This document shows positions 1 to 4,360 of a stretch of DNA of 5,529 bases, piece after piece. The position numbers were made by a program, and so were the translations under genes. Positions within the stretch are counted from its first letter, which is position 1. Each line of letters opens with the position of its first letter. The notes beneath the pieces were generated by a model that ran no database searches, had not been told where the DNA came from, and saw only the letters and a program-made list of their open reading frames with translations. Source of the stretch: Cellvibrionales bacterium (GTDB lineage Bacteria > Pseudomonadota > Gammaproteobacteria > Pseudomonadales > UBA7434); contig DMZE01000225.1 of assembly GCA_003492055.1 (NCBI GenBank), positions 1 to 5,529 on the forward strand, written 5' to 3'.

Positions 1-312
1 AATATTTTGTAGCTGAATAATCCAACGTCTTAATGCCTCGGCACATCGCGCAGGTTCCAAGTCGAAGCGCTCACCCAAATGGGCAAAAACATCTAAATCC
101 ATACCTGCAGTAAAATGTTTACCCGTAGAAGAAAGCACAATAACACGCGCTGCAGATGCATGATCAATCGCCTTAACTATACGTGGTAACTCTTCCCAAA
201 AATCAGAATTCATACTATTAAATTGATCAGCACGCTTGAGTTCTAAGTGAGCAATATTGTTTTCAATACTCACATTAAAAGCATTGAGATTATCAAATTC
301 AGGCAATGTCAT
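1..312 (-). CDS. Enoyl-CoA hydratase/isomerase family protein (dienoyl-CoA isomerase-like), N-terminal part only
   Basis: This is the first 104 residues of a crotonase-superfamily enzyme; the rest lies beyond the left edge. Such enzymes act on acyl-CoA thioesters in the cytoplasm, usually in fatty-acid or aromatic degradation. Seen in the sequence: an N-terminal beta strand (INNIAHLEL-like, residues about 16–24), a KRADQFNSMN segment (25–34) followed by FWEEL, and the GKHFTAGMDL segment (64–73), the first half of the CoA/oxyanion-hole region. The FW after the NSMN segment and the TAGMDL form resemble delta3,5-delta2,4-dienoyl-CoA isomerase (ECH1 type) more than plain crotonase. The acidic catalytic residues that would decide the reaction lie downstream and are not visible. 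The ATG at 310–312 is preceded by TGAGGT (complement of about 321–326) at good spacing. The gene is transcribed away from the aldolase–HD unit. The family is secure; the exact reaction is an inference. Confidence 0.88.
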   Translation of the reverse strand, partial: MTLPEFDNLNAFNVSIENNIAHLELKRADQFNSMNSDFWEELPRIVKAIDHASAARVIVLSSTGKHFTAGMDLDVFAHLGERFDLEPARCAEALRRWIIQLQNI

Positions 313-320
313 TATTTTTG

Positions 321-326
321 ACCTCA
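321..326 (-). promoter_or_regulatory. Ribosome-binding site of the crotonase-family gene
   Basis: Read on the minus strand this is TGAGGT, a good Shine–Dalgarno match eight bases before the ATG at 310–312. It supports that start codon. Confidence 0.65.
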
Positions 327-412
327 TTAACAGCGCGTTGAGTAGCAACTTAAAAAGCGGCTCTAACATTAGATTTTATTCAGTCTACTCTAAACTCGAT
401 TAACTTAGCCAG

Positions 413-441
413 TTTATAAATCGTAAGCAGTAAAAAGCTAA
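413..441 (-). promoter_or_regulatory. Weak candidate promoter for the leftward crotonase-family gene
   Basis: On the minus strand, TATAAA (complement of 413–418) matches five of six -10 bases. TTAGCT (complement of 436–441) lies 17 bp upstream and matches only three of six -35 bases. Transcription would start near 405 and leave a leader of roughly 90 nt. In such AT-rich DNA this match could arise by chance. Confidence 0.25.
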
Positions 442-531
442 GCCTATTAAAGCCTTATTCATACCAAAATATAAGCAATGACTGGATTTTATGCAAAGCG
501 TATTAAAAAGCATCGAAATATCATGACTAAG

Positions 532-543
532 ATTGCAAGCAAT
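532..543. repeat. Short dyad ATTGCAAGCAAT upstream of the rightward promoter
   Basis: Two 5-bp arms, ATTGC and GCAAT, are separated by AA. The dyad lies immediately before the candidate -35 of the aldolase–HD promoter. It could be an operator half-site pair, but arms this short recur by chance in AT-rich DNA. Confidence 0.2.
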
Positions 544-547
544 TAAT

Positions 548-576
548 TTTCGATCGTATTAGACTAACCCTATAAT
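548..576 (+). promoter_or_regulatory. Candidate sigma-70 promoter for the aldolase–HD unit
   Basis: A perfect TATAAT lies at 571–576. Seventeen bases upstream sits TTTCGA (548–553), a poor -35 with three of six matches. Transcription would start near 583, about 50 nt before the ATG at 633. A consensus -10 with a weak -35 is common at activator-dependent promoters, and the dyad at 532–543 is centred near -45, where an activator could sit. That regulatory reading is inference. Confidence 0.45.
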
Positions 577-615
577 GATTCAATACGAGCATCTTATTAA
601 CAAATAAACGTCGTG

Positions 616-630
616 AACAAAGGCAGCCTA
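616..630 (+). promoter_or_regulatory. Ribosome-binding leader of the aldolase gene, copied in front of the next gene
   Basis: AACAAAGGCAGCCTA lies just before the ATG at 633 and contains the Shine–Dalgarno AAAGG with a 9-nt spacer. A nearly identical string, AACAAGGCAGCTTA, lies in front of the HD gene (1472–1485). Confidence 0.55.
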
Positions 631-632
631 AT

Positions 633-1457
633 ATGAAAAATAAAAAAATGACCAATCAACAAGCAGCCGAAAGTATCGCTAACAAAACAGTTATGAATGC
701 GGATGATAGCTTTGTTTGGCCACCGCAATTTGACTCCATAGAAGCTGAACGATTGCATAGAAAACAGCGTCTTACCGCCGCATTACGACTGTTTGGTAAA
801 TTTGGTTTTGATGAAGGCGTTGCTGGTCACATTACCGTTCGTGATCCTGAACAGCCTGATTGTTTTTGGGTTAACCCCATGGGCGTTTCTTTTAAGCAGG
901 TCTGTTTATCACAGCTGTTACTCGTTGATCATCAAGGCAAGGTATTAGAAGGCAATGGTTTATTAAATGGCGCAGCTTTTACCATTCATAGCCATATTCA
1001 TAGCGCCAGGCCCGATGTGATTGCAGCAGCCCACTGCCATTCTATTTATGGTAAAAGCTGGTCATCTCTCGGTAAACATTTAGACCCCATATCTCAAGAT
1101 GCTTGTGCCTTTCATAACGATCACGCATTGTTTGAAGAATTCTCTGGTGTTGTCTTAGATATGTCAGAAGGTGAAGCCATTGCCAAAGCATTAGGTGACA
1201 ACAAAGCCTGCATTTTACAAAATCATGGCCTAATGACGGTAGGTGGCAGCATTGAAGCCGCTGCATGGTGGTACTTCACAATGGAACGTTCTTGTCAGGC
1301 ACAGTTATTAGCAGAAGCCGCTGGCACACCTAAAGTAATTCCTGATGCTATTGCTAAAAGCACTTATGATACGGTTGGCTCTGAATTAGCTGGCTGGTTT
1401 AGCTTTCAACCTTTATACAATGTTATTGTCGCCGAACAACCAGATATGTTTGACTAA
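633..1457 (+). CDS. Class II aldolase/adducin-family protein
   Basis: This 274-residue cytoplasmic protein has the class II aldolase/adducin fold, which also includes fuculose-phosphate aldolase, ribulose-phosphate epimerase and methylthioribulose-phosphate dehydratase. The first 35 or so residues are a polar extension; the domain runs from about 40 to 250. Seen: GHITVR (65–70), NPMG (81–84), the HSHIH run (119–123), HCH (134–136) and NHG (197–199). The two histidines of HCH and His198 align with the usual zinc ligands. The position of the catalytic glutamate of FucA (just before the first His run) appears to be alanine (about 114–115), so sugar-phosphate aldol cleavage by the FucA mechanism is doubtful. 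The closest group in memory is the large bacterial set with ERSCQAQLLAEAAG-type C-terminal helices (here 218–231), whose substrates are mostly unknown. AAAGG at 619–623 supports the ATG at 633; a second ATG at 648 lacks a Shine–Dalgarno. It heads a two-gene unit with the HD protein, 31 nt downstream. Family certain, reaction unknown. Confidence 0.93.
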   Translation: MKNKKMTNQQAAESIANKTVMNADDSFVWPPQFDSIEAERLHRKQRLTAALRLFGKFGFDEGVAGHITVRDPEQPDCFWVNPMGVSFKQVCLSQLLLVDHQGKVLEGNGLLNGAAFTIHSHIHSARPDVIAAAHCHSIYGKSWSSLGKHLDPISQDACAFHNDHALFEEFSGVVLDMSEGEAIAKALGDNKACILQNHGLMTVGGSIEAAAWWYFTMERSCQAQLLAEAAGTPKVIPDAIAKSTYDTVGSELAGWFSFQPLYNVIVAEQPDMFD

Positions 1458-1471
1458 CTGTATGCTCCACT

Positions 1472-1485
1472 AACAAGGCAGCTTA
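1472..1485 (+). promoter_or_regulatory. Ribosome-binding leader of the HD gene
   Basis: AACAAGGCAGCTTA contains AAGG with a 10-nt spacer to the ATG at 1489 and so fixes that start. It differs from the leader of the preceding aldolase gene by one missing A and one C/T change. Confidence 0.55.
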
Positions 1486-1488
1486 GCT

Positions 1489-2070
1489 ATGAATGAGAAA
1501 GATGCACCTCGCGCTTTATTTACCAAAATGGAAGATGGCACAAAAGAAGATTGGTCATTAATTATTGATGCTTCTCTGCACTTTTTTACTGGCGCAACTG
1601 AACGCATTGTTAGTCACTTAAAATTATTGCATGGCGGCTACGGTGGCTTTGCCGTTGATAGATTAGAACACAGCTTACAAACTGCATCGCGTGCGTTTCG
1701 TGATGGACGTGATGAGGAATATGTCGTCTGCGCCCTACTCCACGATATTGGCGATACTTTAGCACCGGCCAATCATGCCGATATGGCTGCCACTTTGCTG
1801 CAACCTTTTGTTTCCGAAAAAAATTACTGGATGGTCAAACACCATGGCATTGTCCAAGGCTATTATTTTTTTGAGCATTTGGGTTTAAATAAGAATTTGA
1901 GAGATAGCTTACGAGAGCATCGGTACTATTCAGCTACTGAGGAGTTTTGTCGCGTCTATGATCAAGTCTCGTTTGATCCTAACTATGAATCAATGCCGCT
2001 AGAAGCATTTACTCCCCTGCTTGAGAGTGTGTTTTCTGCGCCTAAAAAAAGCATTTACACTTCGGACTAA
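1489..2070 (+). CDS. HD-domain protein, putative mixed-valence diiron oxygenase (PhnZ/TmpB-like) or phosphohydrolase
   Basis: This 193-residue soluble protein is a single HD domain (about 40–180). Seen: YGGFAVDRLEHSLQTA (51–66), LLHDIGD (83–89), NHAD (95–98), KHHG (117–120) and VYDQ (157–160). These give a metal-ligand set H61, H85-D86, H96, H118 or H119, and D158. That is the six-ligand, two-iron pattern of HD-domain oxygenases (MIOX, PhnZ, TmpB). From memory, PhnZ has Y24, H34, H58 and D59; the Tyr–His (10) and His–HD (24) spacings here, Y51–H61–H85, are the same. PhnZ's Glu27 would be Phe54 here, so the substrate should differ. The overall form (DGRDEEYVV before LLHDIGD, a PKKSIY tail) suggests a TmpB-type subgroup commonly annotated simply as 'HD domain-containing protein'. 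No phosphonate genes are present nearby. The gene follows the aldolase gene by 31 nt and both should share a promoter and the terminator at 2085–2122. A plain nucleotide phosphohydrolase remains possible. The fold is certain; oxygenase activity is inference. Confidence 0.9.
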   Translation: MNEKDAPRALFTKMEDGTKEDWSLIIDASLHFFTGATERIVSHLKLLHGGYGGFAVDRLEHSLQTASRAFRDGRDEEYVVCALLHDIGDTLAPANHADMAATLLQPFVSEKNYWMVKHHGIVQGYYFFEHLGLNKNLRDSLREHRYYSATEEFCRVYDQVSFDPNYESMPLEAFTPLLESVFSAPKKSIYTSD

Positions 2071-2084
2071 TTTTTTAAATTAAA

Positions 2085-2122
2085 AAAACAAGATTGCTGG
2101 TCAGTACCAACAATCTTGTTTT
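2085..2122. terminator. Bidirectional rho-independent terminator between convergent units
   Basis: A 12-bp perfect stem (AAAACAAGATTG at 2085–2096 with CAATCTTGTTTT at 2111–2122) is extended by one C/A mismatch and four further pairs (TGGT/ACCA) around a CAGT loop. Rightward it ends in only four Ts. Leftward it runs into seven Ts (complement of 2082–2088), so it should work best for the beta-barrel gene ending at 2131. It also closes the aldolase–HD unit, 14 nt after its stop codon. Confidence 0.88.
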
Positions 2123-2130
2123 ACAAGGCA

Positions 2131-2934
2131 TTATAGACGGAAAGACACATCCAGAATAAAGGCGTTAGTATCAATATTATCTTGATCAGAAACAGAATAA
2201 GTGACCGCCGCTTTTAAGTTAGGCTTGAAAAACCACTCTGCAAACGCAAAAACTCTGTCATCATCCTCATCGGCAAGCGAAACATCAAAGCCTGCTCCGA
2301 TACCAAACTGAGACGTTGGGTACACTGCCGCTGAAACTGCGATACCAAACTGCTCATTATCTGTTAATGTATCTGCCATTGAAAAACTACCTTCAATAGC
2401 AAAGCCAACATCACCTGTACCTACATGCGATACCGATAAGGCAAGCGTTTTTTCTTGAGCCTCAATTTGTTTATATTTTTCACGAGCATACTGAAACGAT
2501 ATTTCTGTTGTTTCAGCAACATAAAAACCAACGCTGGCTACAAGCTCATCACTAATGGCGCCGCCAGAAGTAGTGTCAGTAAACGAATAATCAAGACCTA
2601 GCGTTAATCCCATATCATTATCGCGCCAATCTATAGCTACGTTCGCTATATCAGTATCTGCTTCGCCATCAATAGCTGAATAACCGAGAGTATAGCTAGA
2701 GGCACGACTAATAAATGCCGCCTTACCTAGTGGACCTACAGAAGTATCCACTTCAGAGAAAAACACCTGCTGTGAAATGCCAAACTGATCTACGTTACTT
2801 TTCTGACCTTCTGCGTCTATGTCAGCCGTCAAATAACGTCCTGAGAATTCAGAGCTATAATTTTCAGCACTACTCATTTGAGCCAAGGCACTAAACACTG
2901 TGACTGCAACCACTTGGTAAAATTTATTATTCAT
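2131..2934 (-). CDS. Exported beta-barrel protein, probably outer-membrane porin-like, function unknown
   Basis: This 267-residue protein is not assigned to a named family. Seen: an N-terminal signal peptide with Lys4, a hydrophobic stretch (about 6–19) and a likely signal peptidase I site after MSSA (residue 23). The mature part has no transmembrane helices, no cysteine, many acidic residues, and repeated alternating hydrophobic/polar segments with aromatic ends: MGLTLGLDYSF (108–118), ELVASVGFYVA (130–140), TEISFQYA (143–150), GFAIEGSFS (177–185), FGIGAGFDVSL (210–220), VFAFAEWFF (228–236), LKAAVTYSV (240–248) and a last strand AFILDVSFRL (258–267). This is the pattern of an outer-membrane beta-barrel, although the last residue is Leu instead of the common Phe. 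A very good AAAGGAG (complement of 2942–2948), seven bases before the ATG, fixes the start. The gene lies 126 bp downstream of metZ in the same direction and ends at a strong terminator. It could be a small porin or a structural barrel. Export is secure; the barrel is likely. Confidence 0.8.
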   Translation of the reverse strand: MNNKFYQVVAVTVFSALAQMSSAENYSSEFSGRYLTADIDAEGQKSNVDQFGISQQVFFSEVDTSVGPLGKAAFISRASSYTLGYSAIDGEADTDIANVAIDWRDNDMGLTLGLDYSFTDTTSGGAISDELVASVGFYVAETTEISFQYAREKYKQIEAQEKTLALSVSHVGTGDVGFAIEGSFSMADTLTDNEQFGIAVSAAVYPTSQFGIGAGFDVSLADEDDDRVFAFAEWFFKPNLKAAVTYSVSDQDNIDTNAFILDVSFRL

Positions 2935-2941
2935 GGTATTT

Positions 2942-2948
2942 CTCCTTT
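2942..2948 (-). promoter_or_regulatory. Strong ribosome-binding site of the beta-barrel gene
   Basis: On the minus strand this reads AAAGGAG, close to the full anti-Shine–Dalgarno complement and seven bases before the ATG at 2932–2934. It is the strongest ribosome-binding site in the window and suggests high expression. Confidence 0.75.
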
Positions 2949-3060
2949 AAAATATAAAAAGTATGCATGCCACTGAGCGCGACAAAAAGTAAATCATTAT
3001 TTTTTTAATCAGTAAAACAAATTTAGATATTAAATTTTATAATTATTAACGAATCAACAC
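2949..3060 (-). other. AT-rich spacer between metZ and the beta-barrel gene
   Basis: The spacer holds an AT-only hairpin (AAATTTA at 3019–3025, TAAATTT at 3031–3037) followed, leftward, by GTTTTA. It might end metZ transcripts weakly, but a stem with no G–C pairs is a poor terminator. No promoter with both boxes at proper spacing could be found for the beta-barrel gene, though the AT-richness and the strong ribosome-binding site suggest that one exists here. Confidence 0.35.
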
Positions 3061-4275
3061 TTACAAAGTATCAATCCCTCGCTGCAAATCTATTAGTAAG
3101 TCATCTAGTGCTTCAAGGCCAACGGCTACACGAATTAAATTATCAGTTATGCCTGCTGTGGCGCGCGCCTCTGGCGACAAACGACTATGTGTTGTCGTAG
3201 CCGGATGAACAATCGTTGATTTCGCATCCCCTAAATTAGCGGTTAAAGAAATCAACTGTGTCGCTTCAATAAAACGCCAAGCAGCGGCTTGATCACCCTT
3301 TACTCTAAAAGATAAAACGCCCCCAAATTGACTTTGCTGGATTTTCGCCAAGGCATGACCTGGATGTGATTCTAAGCCTGCATAAAAAACGGCTTCAATC
3401 TGCGCTTGTGATTCTAACCAATGAGCAATGGCTAAAGCACTGTCAGAATGTGCTTTCATACGTAAATGCAAGGTCTCTAAACCTTTTAAGAAAACCCACG
3501 CATTAAAGGGGCTCATGCTCGGTCCGCCTGCGCGCACGACATTGCGGACTGGCTCAATATACTCTGCACTACCCACAACAGCGCCGCCTAAACAACGACC
3601 TTGGCCATCAATATACTTTGTTGCCGAATGAATAATAATATCAGCACCTAGCGATAGAGGAAGCTGAAGTGCCGGTGAACAAAAACAATTATCAACCGCA
3701 AATAAAATATTATTCTCTTTTGCTAATGCTGATAACGCACGAATATCGCCAATTTCATTCAATGGATTAGAGGGTGTTTCAATAAAAAACAATTTCGTGT
3801 TGGCCTGAACAGCATCACGCCAGCTATTGAGATCGGTTAATTTAACATAACTGATTTCAACACCAAACTTAGCAAAAAAGTTATTCAATAAAACAACGGT
3901 AGAACCAAACACATCACTTGAACAAACAATATGATCACCGGCACTTAAATGCGCTAGACACATGCTCATAATTGCGCCCATGCCCGATGAAGTAGCGATG
4001 CAATCTTCAGCGCCTTCCATCGCCGCTAAGCGCAGCTCAAAGTTTCTAACCGTTGGATTGGTATAACGCGAATAAACACTACCTTCGACATCACCTGAAA
4101 AACGCGCTTGCGCATCGGCACAGTCTTTAAAGACATAACTTGATGTTAGAAACAGTGCTTCTGAATGCTCGTCTTCATTAGTCCGAGACTGCCCCGCACG
4201 CACGGCCAATGTTTGGCTTTGAGCGCCCTCTAAGGCTTTCGCTAATGTGTCTTTTGTATCATGCGTTTTTGACAT
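3061..4275 (-). CDS. metZ: O-succinylhomoserine sulfhydrylase (MetZ)
   Basis: This PLP enzyme of the Cys/Met-metabolism family (cystathionine gamma-synthase group) is 404 residues, the usual length. It makes homocysteine from O-succinylhomoserine and sulfide in the cytoplasm, the direct sulfhydrylation route to methionine. Seen: the TLAVRAGQ start region (22–29), EALFLTSSYVF (39–49), YSRYTNPT (68–75), the SSGM phosphate-binding segment (96–99), AVDNCFCSPALQ (193–204) with Asp195 facing the PLP nitrogen, HSATKYIDGQGR (216–227) with Lys220 as the Schiff-base lysine, LTANLGDAKS (344–353) and the substrate-carboxylate Arg382 in NLIRVAVGLE. The N-terminal half and the GQGR after the lysine motif follow pseudomonad MetZ closely, which favours MetZ over MetB, MetC or MetY. 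The start at 4275 has only a weak GAAG upstream, but no better start is in frame. metZ follows purF by 85 bp in the same direction, an arrangement known from Pseudomonas-type gammaproteobacteria. Confidence 0.95.
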   Translation of the reverse strand: MSKTHDTKDTLAKALEGAQSQTLAVRAGQSRTNEDEHSEALFLTSSYVFKDCADAQARFSGDVEGSVYSRYTNPTVRNFELRLAAMEGAEDCIATSSGMGAIMSMCLAHLSAGDHIVCSSDVFGSTVVLLNNFFAKFGVEISYVKLTDLNSWRDAVQANTKLFFIETPSNPLNEIGDIRALSALAKENNILFAVDNCFCSPALQLPLSLGADIIIHSATKYIDGQGRCLGGAVVGSAEYIEPVRNVVRAGGPSMSPFNAWVFLKGLETLHLRMKAHSDSALAIAHWLESQAQIEAVFYAGLESHPGHALAKIQQSQFGGVLSFRVKGDQAAAWRFIEATQLISLTANLGDAKSTIVHPATTTHSRLSPEARATAGITDNLIRVAVGLEALDDLLIDLQRGIDTL

Positions 4276-4308
4276 AATAAAACTTCATTCGCTTTCAAAT
4301 AAAATAGT

Positions 4309-4329
4309 TGCGGTTAATCTATAACCGCA
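4309..4329 (-). terminator. Hairpin between purF and metZ, possible weak terminator or attenuator
   Basis: A perfect 8-bp stem (TGCGGTTA/TAACCGCA) with a 5-nt loop lies in the 85-bp gap, about 33 nt before the metZ ATG. Leftward it is followed by ACTATTTTATTT, an interrupted T-rich tract, so it is at best a leaky terminator. It could instead protect the purF mRNA end or tune metZ expression. No known methionine riboswitch was recognised here. Confidence 0.5.
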
Positions 4330-4360
4330 GTGCTAATAAAAAAACTAACTAACCAATTGA

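Larger units (their letters stand above)
313..632. other. Divergent intergenic control region
   Basis: This 320-bp AT-rich gap lies between the leftward acyl-CoA isomerase gene and the rightward aldolase–HD unit. It holds a candidate rightward promoter (548–576), a weak leftward promoter candidate (413–441), a short dyad ATTGCAAGCAAT (532–543) just upstream of the rightward promoter, and an imperfect 10-bp tandem repeat beginning AAGCC (440–449 and 450–459). No convincing gene, RNA gene or recognised operator (for example FadR or PsrA type) was found. Its length suggests regulated rather than minimal promoters, but that is inference. Confidence 0.6.

Noticed and set aside
404..441. Inverted repeat CTTAGC (404–409) and GCTAAG (436–441) flanking the weak leftward -10 box.
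   Set aside because: The arms are only 6 bp and the spacer is 26 bp, which is not distinguishable from chance in this AT-rich region.
478..546. A 22-codon basic reading frame on the plus strand (starts MTGFYAKRIKK) inside the divergent intergenic region.
   Set aside because: There is no Shine–Dalgarno before its ATG, it overlaps the promoter-proximal dyad, and a frame this short is expected by chance.
1042..1266. Open frame of 74 codons on the minus strand within the aldolase gene.
   Set aside because: It lies entirely antisense to a well-conserved gene, its translation resembles no protein I know, and it has no ribosome-binding site of note.
3428..3631. Open frame of 67 codons on the plus strand within metZ.
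   Set aside because: It is an antisense shadow of conserved metZ codons with no recognisable product.
4276..4360. Possible SAM riboswitch before metZ.
   Set aside because: The gap is only 85 bp and holds one simple hairpin, without the multi-helix or pseudoknot layout of known SAM-binding RNAs.
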